Origin: Pseudomonadota bacterium | GTDB taxonomy: Bacteria; Pseudomonadota; Gammaproteobacteria; Steroidobacterales; Steroidobacteraceae | DNA: 24,542 nucleotides | Direction: 5' to 3' | NCBI GenBank assembly: GCA_023428645.1 | Contig: JAEYXD010000188.1 | Coordinates: 1 to 24,542, forward strand | Shown here: piece after piece, positions 1 to 8,662 of the stretch | How positions within the stretch are numbered: position 1 is the first letter of the stretch | Layout: every line of letters starts with the position of its first letter | Notes under the pieces: generated by a model | The model's database searches: none | Told to the model about the DNA's origin: nothing | Seen by the model: only the letters and a program-made list of their open reading frames with translations | Made by a program: the position numbers and the translations under genes

Positions 1-2
1 GA

Positions 3-815
3 GACGCGGACGGCAAGTCCGAGCGCACAGGCGAGCGCGAGGCCGCGCCCGCGACCTCGCCGAATGTTCCCGTCAGAGCGCTTTCCACGTGCGGCGCGCT
101 GCGGGAAGTCGACCGCGAAGGCAACGAGCGCCCGGAGTCTCGCACGCTCGAAGTGTGCCACCTCGACGTGTCGAGCTTTCTCGATACGGACGAGCCGCTC
201 GCGTGGGGACTGTCTCGAGACGGGTACTTACAGGCAGTGCGGGTCGCGGTCGGCAGCGGTACCGTGACAGTGTTGAATGCGGAACCGTTTGGCAACCGCG
301 AGATCGACACGACGGATCACGGCAAACTGTTCGTGGCCGCGACGCAGTTGCGCCGCGGCGATCGGATCGCATTCCTCACGGAGGAAGGACACTCTTCGCT
401 CCTCGGCTTGATATGGCTGCACGGCGCGCCCGTCGTGATGCTCTTCATCGCGTTCATCGCCGCGCTGCTGTGGCGCGGCGGCGTGCGCTTCGGGCCGCTC
501 GTGGCGCCGACCGAGACGGCCCGGCGTTCGCTCGCCGAACAAATTCGCGGCACGGGTCGGTTCGCGATGCGCCTCGGCGACGGCAAGGCACTGCACGTCG
601 CAACGATTCGCGCGCTCCACGAGGCCGCGCGCAAACGCATCCCCCGTTATGAAAGCCTGCCGCACGCCGAGCGCATCGGCGCGATCGCGCGGGCGAGCGG
701 GCTGGACGAAGACGCGCTCGCGACCGCGATCAACCACACCGGTGCGCGCCGCGGCGCGGCGCTCGCGGACACGATCGCGCTCCTGGAAACGGCCCGGCGC
801 AGAATTCTGGAATGA
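3..815 (+). CDS. DUF4350-type membrane protein, C-terminal part (5' end outside window)
   Basis: The reading frame is open from base 3 to the TGA at 813-815, so about 270 residues of a protein that begins upstream are present. The visible part has a soluble region, then one strong membrane segment near 411-471 (LIWLHGAPVVMLFIAFIAAL), then a basic cytoplasmic tail of about 115 residues. This shape, and the position directly before a MoxR ATPase and a DUF58 protein, match the DUF4350 proteins of MoxR-centred operons. Those operons are thought to help assemble or fold metal-dependent or envelope proteins; the role of DUF4350 itself is not known. The gap to the MoxR start is 37 bases, consistent with co-transcription. 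The family call rests mainly on context and topology, because the N-terminal GATase-like part is outside the window. Confidence 0.7.
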   Translation, partial: DADGKSERTGEREAAPATSPNVPVRALSTCGALREVDREGNERPESRTLEVCHLDVSSFLDTDEPLAWGLSRDGYLQAVRVAVGSGTVTVLNAEPFGNREIDTTDHGKLFVAATQLRRGDRIAFLTEEGHSSLLGLIWLHGAPVVMLFIAFIAALLWRGGVRFGPLVAPTETARRSLAEQIRGTGRFAMRLGDGKALHVATIRALHEAARKRIPRYESLPHAERIGAIARASGLDEDALATAINHTGARRGAALADTIALLETARRRILE

Positions 816-852
816 CCGATCACTCATCGCCTACGAGTCCCTGGGAGTGCCC

Positions 853-1827
853 ATGCAAGCAGAAACATCGACGATCACGCGCGCCGCGGAGCTGTTGCAC
901 AAGCTGCGGCAGGCGATCGCGCTGGCCGTCGTCGGCCAGAACGACGTGGTCGAGCAGGTCATCATCACGCTCGTGGCCTCCGGCCATGCGCTGATCGAAG
1001 GCGTGCCGGGGCTCGGCAAGACGCTGCTCGTCCGCGCGCTGTCGCAAGCGTTGTCGCTCGAGCACGCGCGCGTGCAGTTCACGCCCGACATGATGCCTTC
1101 CGACATCACCGGTCATGCGGTACTCGATCCGCAGACGCGCGAGCTGCGCGTCGTGAAGGGCCCCGTCTTCACGCAAGTCCTGCTCGCCGACGAGATCAAT
1201 CGCGCGCCCGCGAAGACGCAAAGCGCCCTGCTCGAAGTGATGCAGGAATATCAGGTCACGCTGGAAGGCCAGACGCTGTCGCTGCCGCAGCCGTTCTTCG
1301 TGCTCGCGACGCAGAATGCGGTCGAGACGGAGGGCACCTATCCCCTGCCCGAAGCGCAGCTCGACCGCTTCCTGCTCAAGATCGAGATCGGCTATCCGAG
1401 CGTCGCCGAGGAGATCGCGGTCGTCGTGCGCACGACGACGAATCAAAGCGGCGACCGCCTGCCGCTCGAGAGCGTGAAGCCGGTACTGAACGAGCGTGCC
1501 GTGCTCACGCTGCAACAGATCGCCGCGCGCCAGCGCGTGGACGAAAGCGTCGCCGACTATGCCGTCCGCATCACGCGCGCGACGCGCGACTGGCCGGGAC
1601 TTGCGGTCGGCGCCGGCTCGCGCGGCGCGATCGCGCTCGTGCGCGCGGCGCGGGTCGTTGCGTTGCTCGCCGGGCGCGATTTCGTGATTCCGGACGACAT
1701 CAAACGCATCGCGCTGCCCGCTCTGCGACATCGTGTCGCGCTGTCGCCCGATGCGCTGCTCGAAGGCCGCAAGCCCGACGACGTGCTCGCGGCCGTGGTT
1801 GAAAGTGTCGCAGCGCCGCGCGCCTGA
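853..1827 (+). CDS. MoxR-family AAA+ ATPase
   Basis: A 324-residue AAA+ ATPase of the MoxR family, chaperone-like enzymes that use ATP to mature or activate partner proteins, usually with a vWA-domain partner. Visible motifs are Walker A GVPGLGKT (residues 50-57), Walker B LLADEIN with D113/E114, sensor 1 ATQN with N155, an arginine-finger candidate R172 in AQLDRF, and sensor 2 GAGSRGAI with R257. Length is normal for the family. I chose the ATG at 853 because GGGAG lies 5 bases upstream and conserved sequence starts there. The same frame is open further upstream, but that part overlaps the DUF4350 gene and reads as low-complexity Arg/Ser. The stop at 1825-1827 is one base before the next ATG, so translation is probably coupled to the DUF58 gene. 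No signal peptide; cytoplasmic. Confidence 0.95.
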   Translation: MQAETSTITRAAELLHKLRQAIALAVVGQNDVVEQVIITLVASGHALIEGVPGLGKTLLVRALSQALSLEHARVQFTPDMMPSDITGHAVLDPQTRELRVVKGPVFTQVLLADEINRAPAKTQSALLEVMQEYQVTLEGQTLSLPQPFFVLATQNAVETEGTYPLPEAQLDRFLLKIEIGYPSVAEEIAVVVRTTTNQSGDRLPLESVKPVLNERAVLTLQQIAARQRVDESVADYAVRITRATRDWPGLAVGAGSRGAIALVRAARVVALLAGRDFVIPDDIKRIALPALRHRVALSPDALLEGRKPDDVLAAVVESVAAPRA

Positions 1828-1828
1828 C

Positions 1829-3187
1829 ATGCGACTGCGCGCGGTTCCGAGTCCGATCGCCCTGTCGGCCTTGGCCGCTGGCGTGATCGCGGTACTCGGC
1901 CTGCTGTTGCTCGGCATGCCGCGGTCGCAGGCGAGCGTGATGGCGCTGCTTCTGTTCGCAGCGCTCACGATGGCGTCCGTCATCGATTTCCGCCGCACGT
2001 CGCGAGAGTGGCGCAACGCGGCTCCGACGCTCACGCGACGAGTGCCGGCCGCGTTCGCCATCGGCGTCGAGCGGCCGATTACGCTCGCGTTGAGCGTGGC
2101 GGGCACGCAGCGCTGGCGCATCGAGCTGCACGATCATGCCGATCCCTCATTGCTCACGCGCGACCTGCCGCGCGCGACCGAGCTCAGAGGCGGTACGACG
2201 ACCGAGATCACCTATGCAGTGACGCCGTCGCGCCGCGGACACGTGACCTTCGCGCCCGCGGACATTTCGCTGCGCTCGACGCTGGGTCTGCTCGACCTGC
2301 TGGGCACCCTTGGTACGACCGACGCGCGCCGCGTGTATCCCGACTTCGCGCAGGTCGCGCGCTATGCGTGGCTGGCCGGCGATCGGCGCCTCGCCGAGAT
2401 CGGCATCAAGACGTATCAGCAGCGCGGCGAAGGCACGGATTTCAAGCAGCTCGCCGAGTATCGGACGGGCGACGCGGTACGCCACATCGATTGGAAGGCG
2501 ACCCTGCGCTTCGAAAAGCCGATCGTGCGTCAGTTCCAGAACGAGCGCGACCAATGCGTGCTGCTGCTGATCGATTGCGGCCGGCGGATGCGCGCGGACG
2601 ACCGGCAGGGCGGGATCGGCAGCGGGCACTTCGACCAGGTGTTGAACGCGACGATGCTGCTCACCTACGTCGCGCTCAAGCAAGGCGACGCCGTCGGCGC
2701 GATGACGTTCGGCACGCGTCCCGGCGAGGAACGCTGGTTCGCGCCGCGCAAGGGCGCGGCAACCTTGAACGCCTTGATGGGGGAGCTGTTCGATGTACAA
2801 CCCACGCCCACACATTCCGATTACCTGAGTGCCGCCGTAGATCTGCTGCGACGGCAACGCAAGCGCGCACTCGTCATCGTCATCACGAATTTCCGCGACG
2901 AGGATTCCAACGAGCTCGGCCAGGCACTGCGCTTGTTACGCACGCATCATCTGGTGGTGACGGCGAGCCTGCGCGAGGCGGTCGTCGGCGAACTCATGAA
3001 CCAGAAGCTCAGCCCCGACGATGCCGCGCTCGACGTCGGCAGCGCGCACTTGTACGAACAAGCCCGTCGCGACGCCTTCAATAGAATCGCCGCCAAGGAC
3101 TCGCTGATGGTCGACGCGGAGCCGCGGCGGCTCGGGCTCGAGCTGGTGAACCGCTATCACGCGGTCAAGCGCGCGGGGCTGATCTGA
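1829..3187 (+). CDS. DUF58 domain protein (MoxR partner, vWA-like)
   Basis: A 452-residue protein with two N-terminal membrane segments (about residues 8-29 and 35-52), a beta-rich middle, and the DUF58 signature around residues 199-227 (RGEGTDF, then EYRTGDAVRHIDWKATLR). A vWA-like fold follows, whose metal site starts at D249 in LLIDCGRRM; the usual second serine is replaced by arginine, so metal binding may be altered. DUF58 proteins are encoded next to MoxR and are probably its membrane-tethered partner. The ATG at 1829 begins one base after the MoxR stop, which fixes the start; the upstream extension of the frame lies inside moxR and is not used. This is the last gene of the operon in this direction. 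No plus-strand terminator with a T tract follows, only a weak 5-bp hairpin at 3188-3204. Confidence 0.92.
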   Translation: MRLRAVPSPIALSALAAGVIAVLGLLLLGMPRSQASVMALLLFAALTMASVIDFRRTSREWRNAAPTLTRRVPAAFAIGVERPITLALSVAGTQRWRIELHDHADPSLLTRDLPRATELRGGTTTEITYAVTPSRRGHVTFAPADISLRSTLGLLDLLGTLGTTDARRVYPDFAQVARYAWLAGDRRLAEIGIKTYQQRGEGTDFKQLAEYRTGDAVRHIDWKATLRFEKPIVRQFQNERDQCVLLLIDCGRRMRADDRQGGIGSGHFDQVLNATMLLTYVALKQGDAVGAMTFGTRPGEERWFAPRKGAATLNALMGELFDVQPTPTHSDYLSAAVDLLRRQRKRALVIVITNFRDEDSNELGQALRLLRTHHLVVTASLREAVVGELMNQKLSPDDAALDVGSAHLYEQARRDAFNRIAAKDSLMVDAEPRRLGLELVNRYHAVKRAGLI

Positions 3188-3208
3188 GCCGGACGAATGC
3201 CGGCCGCG

Positions 3209-3246
3209 TAAAAACGAAAGGCCGGAGAGCGGCTGCCCTCCGGCCC
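3209..3246 (-). terminator. Rho-independent terminator for the GlsB-like gene
   Basis: An 8-bp perfect stem (3220-3227 with 3238-3245) with a 10-base loop. On the minus strand the stem is followed by a T-rich run (complement of 3209-3219). It lies 24 bases past the stop of the minus-strand gene at 3270-3536. It may also limit read-through from the MoxR operon, but it has no T tract in that direction. Confidence 0.8.
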
Positions 3247-3269
3247 TGTCGATCAGTGCGTATCGGGCG

Positions 3270-3536
3270 TTAGCGTACCGAGCCGCGGCGGAACAGATTG
3301 ACAATGGCCAGCAGGATGACGGCGCCCACGAGCGAGACAAGGAACGTCGCGACGGTAATACCGTCGTTGATCGTGCCAACTCCGATCAATGGCGAAATCA
3401 CGAACCCCGCCAGCAGAGCGCCAACGATGCCGACGATGACATTGAGCAAGATGCCCTGTTGCGCATTGGTGCGCATGATGATGCTCGCGAGCCATCCGAC
3501 GACGCCGCCGACGATCAACCAGATAATTACGCCCAT
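3270..3536 (-). CDS. GlsB/YeaQ/YmgE-family small membrane protein
   Basis: An 88-residue, very hydrophobic protein with three membrane segments rich in Gly, Val and Ile, starting with MGVIIWLIVGGVVGWLAS and ending in a short basic tail (NLFRRGSVR). Sequence pattern and length match the GlsB/YeaQ/YmgE (transglycosylase-associated) inner-membrane proteins, which are often induced by general or envelope stress but have no known biochemical function. A perfect AGGAGG (complement of 3541-3546) sits 4 bases before the ATG, so the start is secure and translation is probably strong. It is a single-gene unit with its own terminator. Confidence 0.92.
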   Translation of the reverse strand: MGVIIWLIVGGVVGWLASIIMRTNAQQGILLNVIVGIVGALLAGFVISPLIGVGTINDGITVATFLVSLVGAVILLAIVNLFRRGSVR

Positions 3537-3681
3537 AATTCCTCCTCGATGCAGCGAGATTATGCTCGCAGAGGAAATGGCGGGCGCTGGGCGTTGGTTC
3601 CGCGCCGAACACGACCGGCGTGCGCGGGCAATTGTTCTTCAGTCGCCCTTCGGTGCTCGCGAGGGTGCGCGGATGTAATCG

Positions 3682-4044
3682 TCAACGAGCCCAACGCGAA
3701 ACGAGCTTCGCGATCACCGCATGTGCGGGTTTTTCCGGCAGATAGCGGATGGCCACCTCCGTGCCGACCGCGGGCAGCGAGGCGACGACACCCTCGTGCG
3801 CGCCTCGATGAACGTGGCAGCCGCGAACCGTTTTACCGGATCCGTCGGGTTCGAATTCGAAGTACACGCGCGGAAAACTGCCGAAGAGCGGTGGGCGCCA
3901 CACCTTGACGATCCGTCCCTGCGCAGGGAGCCCGCGCTTGAGGATGTCGCGTTGCAGATCGACCTTCTTGGCGTCGATTCGTTGTGAAGCCAACAGTGAC
4001 CAGACGGCGCCACCGACGAAGGCGGCTACTGACATGAGTTCCAT
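3682..4044 (-). CDS. Small membrane-anchored protein, DUF3592-like, function unknown
   Basis: A 120-residue protein with one N-terminal membrane segment (residues 1-19), a basic linker, and a beta-rich domain with GRIVKVWRPPLFG, FEFEPDG and GTEVAIRYLPEKP. The pattern of strands ending in a V-x-V-x-Y-x-P element resembles DUF3592-type domains, but I do not recognise it firmly. Neither possible start (4044, or the ATG three codons later at 4035) has a strong ribosome binding site; I kept the longer form. The gene faces away from the quinoprotein gene at 4223 across 178 bases that must hold both promoters; I could not identify them with confidence. Coding bias and the lack of a better frame support it as real. 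Confidence 0.65.
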   Translation of the reverse strand: MELMSVAAFVGGAVWSLLASQRIDAKKVDLQRDILKRGLPAQGRIVKVWRPPLFGSFPRVYFEFEPDGSGKTVRGCHVHRGAHEGVVASLPAVGTEVAIRYLPEKPAHAVIAKLVSRWAR

Positions 4045-4222
4045 CGATTTAGTGGCGAATGTGTAGTTTTCGGGCCTGACGAGGATGCATCCGCGCGCTC
4101 TCGCAGACAGTGCGCCGTCTCACGATTCAAAATTCAGGCCTTTCTCGTCGGTAATTCTCCTCGGAACGTGACGTCGCGCCGCAGCGTTGCTTCGTCGTCT
4201 GTTCCGCAGCTAGAGAATCTCC

Positions 4223-5566
4223 ATGAAGACAGTGGCGTGCGTGTCGGCCGTGGGAATGATGTTGTGGAGTGCCGCGGGCATCTCGCAAGACGATGCGTGG
4301 GTGGGATACGGGCCTTCCCCCACGCTGCCCGCGCCAGATACGTCGCTCATTCCAACCGTCGACATCGCGCCGGCCAAAGGGTGGCCGAAAGGCGTGAGCC
4401 CGGCGGCCGCGCCGGGCCTTCAGGTGGCGGCGTTCGCGACGGAGCTCGATCATCCTCGGTGGCTGTATGTTCTGCCGAACGGCGATGTGCTCGTCGTCGA
4501 GACGAACGCTCCCGCCAAGCCGGACGATGCGCAAGGCGTGAAGGGTTTCGTCATGAAGCAAGTGATGAAAAAGGCCGGTTCGACGACCGACAGCGCCAAT
4601 CGCATCACGCTCCTGCGCGATGCGAACGGCGACGGCACGGTGGATCTGCGCACGACCTTCATCGAAGGCTTGAACTCGCCGTTCGGGGTCGCGCTCGTCG
4701 GCAACGATCTGTACGTCGCGAACACCGACTCGATCGTACGTTTCGACTACTCGCCGGGCGCGACTCGCATCGAAGGCACCGGCGAGCGCAAGTTCGATCT
4801 ACCGGGCGGACCGATCAATCACCACTGGACGAAGAACATCATCGCGAGCCGCGACGGCAAGAAGCTGTACGCGACGTCCGGCTCGAACAGCAATCTCGCG
4901 GAAAACGGCATGGAGAACGAAGAGCGCCGGGCCGCGATCCTGGAATTCGACCTCGCGACGGGGGCCTCGCGGGTCTTTGCGTCGGGACTGCGCAATCCGA
5001 ACGGCCTCGCATGGAACGCCAGGACGGGTGCGCTATGGACGGCCGTGAACGAGCGCGACGAATTGGGCAACGACCTCGTGCCCGACTACATGACGACCGT
5101 GCAGGACGGCGGGTTCTACGGCTGGCCGTACAGCTACTTCGGGCAACACGTGGATGAACGCATGAAACCGCAGCGGCCGGATCTCGTCGCGAAGGCGCTC
5201 GTGCCCGACTACGCGCTGGGCGCGCACACCGCGGCGCTCGGGCTCGCGTTCTTCGAGTCCGGCAACGCCATGCCCGAGCGCTACCGCGGCGGCGCCTTCG
5301 TCGGTCAGCACGGCTCTTGGAATCGCAAGCCCAAGAGCGGCTACAAGGTGATTTACGTGCCGTTCCGGGATGGCAAGCCATCCGGCATGCCCGAAGACGT
5401 GCTGACAGGATTCGTCAACAAGGAGGGCGATGCGTACGGACGGCCCGTCGGCGTGGCCTTCGACACATCGGGCGCGCTGCTCGTTGCCGACGACGTGGGC
5501 AATGTCGTGTGGCGTGTGACGTCGGCGCAACGCCCGGATTCGCCGCAGGTCGAAGCCACCCGATAG
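4223..5566 (+). CDS. PQQ-dependent sugar dehydrogenase, sorbosone dehydrogenase type
   Basis: A 447-residue secreted quinoprotein. A signal peptide is visible at residues 1-22 (MKTVACVSAVGMMLWSAAGI). The rest is a six-bladed propeller of the soluble glucose/sorbosone dehydrogenase (GSDH) family, which oxidises sugar aldehydes or aldoses with PQQ in the periplasm. Landmarks are DHPRWLYVLPNGDVLVVET (about 76-94), NSPFGVALVGNDLYVANTD (151-169), a His pair at H200/H201 near the expected catalytic His, GLRNPNGLAW (255-264, matching the Arg-Asn-Pro-x-Gly PQQ/Ca motif), YGWPYSY, and GQHGSWNR. The start has only a weak purine-rich site (AGAGAA). No PQQ biosynthesis genes are in the window. It stands alone, 188 bases before tldD. 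The exact substrate cannot be read from the sequence. Confidence 0.88.
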   Translation: MKTVACVSAVGMMLWSAAGISQDDAWVGYGPSPTLPAPDTSLIPTVDIAPAKGWPKGVSPAAAPGLQVAAFATELDHPRWLYVLPNGDVLVVETNAPAKPDDAQGVKGFVMKQVMKKAGSTTDSANRITLLRDANGDGTVDLRTTFIEGLNSPFGVALVGNDLYVANTDSIVRFDYSPGATRIEGTGERKFDLPGGPINHHWTKNIIASRDGKKLYATSGSNSNLAENGMENEERRAAILEFDLATGASRVFASGLRNPNGLAWNARTGALWTAVNERDELGNDLVPDYMTTVQDGGFYGWPYSYFGQHVDERMKPQRPDLVAKALVPDYALGAHTAALGLAFFESGNAMPERYRGGAFVGQHGSWNRKPKSGYKVIYVPFRDGKPSGMPEDVLTGFVNKEGDAYGRPVGVAFDTSGALLVADDVGNVVWRVTSAQRPDSPQVEATR

Positions 5567-5662
5567 CGCCCTGATCGCGGGAAACGAGATCGAGCGCGTT
5601 GCATACAACCGAGACGATGCGGCGAACGGACGAAAAATCGCGATCGCCGGTGGGCCAAGGGA

Positions 5663-5692
5663 TTGCGGGTGCGAAAGCAAAAACACCATACT
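5663..5692 (+). promoter_or_regulatory. Possible sigma-70-like promoter for tldD-pmbA
   Basis: TTGCGG (5663-5668) and CATACT (5687-5692) with an 18-base spacer lie 62 bases before the tldD start, in the least GC-rich part of this gap. The match to consensus is partial (3 of 6 and 4 of 6), so this is only a candidate. Confidence 0.3.
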
Positions 5693-5754
5693 CACCCGGC
5701 CTTCTCTCCTCATTCGAGTCCCGCACCCACTCCTCGCCGCCGGAGGTTCGTTTC

Positions 5755-7308
5755 ATGGACCAGAACTCGAAATTCTCGCGCCGCGCCATGCTGTGCGCGA
5801 GCACCGCAACGCTCGGAAGCATCGCCATCGCCGATCTCTTCATGACCTCCGACGCGCTCGCGCTGTCCGGACCGACCGCCGGCCTCGGCTACTTCGCACG
5901 CTTCGGCGTGACGGAGAAGATGATTCAGGATGCGCTTTCCGCGGCGCTCTCCAAGGGCGGCGACTATGCGGACGTGTTCTTCCAGCATCGAGTGACGAAC
6001 AGCCTCGCGCTCGAAGACGGTGCCGTGAATCGGGCCGTCGCGAACGTGGGACTCGGCGTGGGCGTGCGCGTCGTCAAGGGCGATCAGACCGGGTTCGGCT
6101 TCACCGAGGACCTCACGTCCGAGGGGCTGAAGCGCGCCGCGGCGACCGCGGCGGCGATCGCGCAAGGACCGAGCCGCGGTGTCCCCAGCCGCTTTCACGC
6201 GATGGAACAGAAACCGAACCGCTACCCGACGCAATTGCGCTGGGAAGAAGTGCGGCCGCAGCAAAAACTCGACGTGCTGACGGCGCTGAATGAGCGGACG
6301 TTCGCCGCCGACGGCCGCGTCAAGAAAGTGAACCTCACGTTCATGGATCAAGGCAGCGTCATTCTCGTCGCCGATTCGCTCGGTCGGATTGTCGAGGACT
6401 CGCAGCCGATGACGACCTTGGGCCTGTCGATCGTCGCCGAACACAACGGCCGGCGCGAGAACAACTCCGCCAATCGCGCGGCGCGCGCGGATTTCAACTG
6501 GTACACGAAGGCGCGGCTCGATCAGCTCGTCGCCGATGCGGTCGACCGCACGATGATTCTGTTCGAATCCGACCAGCCCCCGGCGGGCGAGATGCCCGTC
6601 GTCATGGGCGCGGGCGGGGCGGGCATTCTGCTGCACGAGGCCATCGGCCACGGCATGGAGGCGGACTTCAATCGCAAGAACGTCTCGATCTATTCCGACA
6701 AGCTCGGCAAGCCAGTAGCCAAGCCGTTCGTCAGCATCATCGACGAAGGCACGCAGGAAGCGGCGCGCGGCGCGCTCAATGTCGACGACGAAGGCAACGC
6801 GGTCGGCCGCACGATGCTCGTCGAGAACGGCACGCTCACGAGCTACCTGCACGACTCGATCTCCGCGAAGCACTATGGCGTGAAGCCGACGGGCAACGGC
6901 CGCCGGCAGGGTTACGAATACGCGCCGATGCCGCGCATGCGCTCGACCTACATGCTGCCCGGCCCGCACAAACGCGATGAAATCATCGCCTCCGTGAAGA
7001 AGGGCATCTACTGCGATTACTTCAGCAACGGCCAGGTGAACATCGGTGCAGGCGATTTCACGTTCTACGTCAAGAACGGCTACATGATCGAGGACGGCAA
7101 GCTCACGCGGCCGATCAAGGACGTGAACATCATCGGCAACGGCCCGAAGGTGCTCGAGCTCATCGACATGGTCGCCGACGATCTCAAGATCGACGAAGGC
7201 GGTTGGACGTGCGGCAAGGACGGGCAGAGCGTGCCGGTGTCGCAGGGCATGCCGACCGTGCGCGTGTCCTCGATCACCGTCGGCGGCCGCGCCGAGAAGA
7301 AGGCGTGA
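5755..7308 (+). CDS. tldD: TldD-family metallopeptidase with Tat signal
   Basis: A 517-residue TldD-type peptidase, the catalytic subunit of TldD/TldE (PmbA) complexes that degrade unfolded peptides or trim modified peptides. The zinc motif HEAIGH (H294, E295, H299) is followed by GMEADF; the third ligand C486 lies in TCGKDGQSVPV, all as in the family. Unusually, the protein begins with SRRAML and a hydrophobic stretch (residues 8-37) ending in ALA, a typical twin-arginine export signal, whereas the E. coli protein is cytoplasmic. The ATG at 5755 has GGAGG eight bases upstream. The frame is open further upstream but with no good start. The stop is 10 bases before pmbA, so the two form an operon. 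Function by homology is strong; export is a prediction. Confidence 0.93.
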   Translation: MDQNSKFSRRAMLCASTATLGSIAIADLFMTSDALALSGPTAGLGYFARFGVTEKMIQDALSAALSKGGDYADVFFQHRVTNSLALEDGAVNRAVANVGLGVGVRVVKGDQTGFGFTEDLTSEGLKRAAATAAAIAQGPSRGVPSRFHAMEQKPNRYPTQLRWEEVRPQQKLDVLTALNERTFAADGRVKKVNLTFMDQGSVILVADSLGRIVEDSQPMTTLGLSIVAEHNGRRENNSANRAARADFNWYTKARLDQLVADAVDRTMILFESDQPPAGEMPVVMGAGGAGILLHEAIGHGMEADFNRKNVSIYSDKLGKPVAKPFVSIIDEGTQEAARGALNVDDEGNAVGRTMLVENGTLTSYLHDSISAKHYGVKPTGNGRRQGYEYAPMPRMRSTYMLPGPHKRDEIIASVKKGIYCDYFSNGQVNIGAGDFTFYVKNGYMIEDGKLTRPIKDVNIIGNGPKVLELIDMVADDLKIDEGGWTCGKDGQSVPVSQGMPTVRVSSITVGGRAEKKA

Positions 7309-7318
7309 GGGCACGACG

Positions 7319-8659
7319 ATGACCATTAAACATTCCGCTGACGACATGGTGAGCATCGTCGCGCGCTGCATCGATACGGCGAAGCAGGCCGGCGCGCGCG
7401 AGGCGTCCGCGCGCGGCTCACGCACGCGCGAGGTTTCGCTCGAATATCGCGACGGCAAGGTCGAGAAGATCTCCGAGGCGACGCGGCGCGGCGTCAGCAT
7501 CGAGCTGTTCGTGAACGATCGGTATTCGATGATCTCGACGAGCGATTTGCGGGCGGATGCGCTGCGTACGTTCATCGCGGATTCCATTGCTGTCGCGAAA
7601 GCGCTCGCGCCCGATCCTTACCGCGTGCTGCCCGATCCCGCGCTGTACAAGGGCCAGGCGACACTCGATCTCGAGCTCGAGGATCCGAAGTACGACACGA
7701 TTGGCGCGGACACGAGCGAGCGCTGCGCCAAAGAGCTGTACGACGGCGCGCGCGGCGTGCGCGGCAATGAAGCGATTCTGTCGGTATCGACGTTTGCCGG
7801 CTCGACGTTGAACGAGACGTGGCTCATGACTTCGAACGGCTTCAGCGGCTCGATGCGCAGCACGTCGTATACGGTCGGCGCGCAGGTGAGCGCGAAGGAT
7901 GCGGACGGGCGTCGGCCGGAAGAATATGACTATGCGAGCTCGCGGTTCTGGAGCGCGTTGCCGAAGGCGCACGGGCTCGGACGCAGCGCGTCCGAGCGCA
8001 CGCTGGCGCGGCTCGGGTCGCAGAAATCGCCGAGCGCGTCGATGACGGTGCTCGTCGACAATCGCTCCGCGGGCCGGCTCGTCAGCATGCTGTTGAATCC
8101 CCTGCAGGGCTCGGCGATTCAGCAGAAGCGCTCGTTCCTGGAGAACAAGCTCGGGCAGTCGCTGTTCAGTCCGTTGCTGACGATCAACGACGATCCGCAT
8201 ATCGCGCAAGGATTCGGCTCGCGCCTGTTCGACGGCGAAGGCATTGCCGCGCGGCCGCGCGCGATCTTCACTCAGGGCGTGCTGAAGTCGTACTACATCG
8301 ACAGCTACTACGGCCGAAAGCTGCAGATGGCGCCGACGACCGGCTCGTCATCGAATCTGGCGTGGCAGTCGGGCGCGAAGTCACAGCAGCAGTTGCTGGC
8401 GGACATCAAGGACGGGCTGTTGGTAACGGGCTTCATCGGCGGCAACGCCAACGCGGGCACGGGCGATTTCTCGCTGGGCGTGATCGGGTTTCGGATTCGC
8501 AACGGCGCGCGCGCCGAGCCGGTGTCGGAGATGAATCTGTCGGGCAACAATCTCGAGTTCTGGAAACAACTCGCCGCGGTCGGCAACGATCCGTTCGTGT
8601 ACAGCGCGATGCGGACGCCGTCGTTGGTGTTCGAGGGAGTGTCGGTCGCGGGCGTGTGA
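7319..8659 (+). CDS. pmbA: PmbA/TldE-family protein, partner of TldD
   Basis: A 446-residue protein of the TldE/PmbA family, the non-catalytic partner of TldD. It has the family C-terminal elements PTTGSSSNLAW and GNANAGTGDFSLGVIGF but no HExxxH motif, as expected. The start at 7319 (MTIKHSADDM) follows GAGG about nine bases upstream and lies 10 bases after the tldD stop. No signal peptide or membrane segment is visible, although its partner carries a Tat signal. It would therefore stay in the cytoplasm or be carried out folded with TldD. The stop is only 3 bases from the stop of the convergent sigma factor gene, with no terminator between them. Confidence 0.92.
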   Translation: MTIKHSADDMVSIVARCIDTAKQAGAREASARGSRTREVSLEYRDGKVEKISEATRRGVSIELFVNDRYSMISTSDLRADALRTFIADSIAVAKALAPDPYRVLPDPALYKGQATLDLELEDPKYDTIGADTSERCAKELYDGARGVRGNEAILSVSTFAGSTLNETWLMTSNGFSGSMRSTSYTVGAQVSAKDADGRRPEEYDYASSRFWSALPKAHGLGRSASERTLARLGSQKSPSASMTVLVDNRSAGRLVSMLLNPLQGSAIQQKRSFLENKLGQSLFSPLLTINDDPHIAQGFGSRLFDGEGIAARPRAIFTQGVLKSYYIDSYYGRKLQMAPTTGSSSNLAWQSGAKSQQQLLADIKDGLLVTGFIGGNANAGTGDFSLGVIGFRIRNGARAEPVSEMNLSGNNLEFWKQLAAVGNDPFVYSAMRTPSLVFEGVSVAGV

Positions 8660-8662
8660 ACG

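Noticed and set aside
89..652. Plus-strand frame of 187 codons at the window start
   Set aside because: Arg-rich shadow of the DUF4350 frame, which is open from the first bases and leads into the operon.
5710..7587. Long open frame (625 codons) antisense to tldD
   Set aside because: Arg/His-rich shadow of a GC-rich gene; tldD has full motifs and a ribosome site, the antisense frame has neither.
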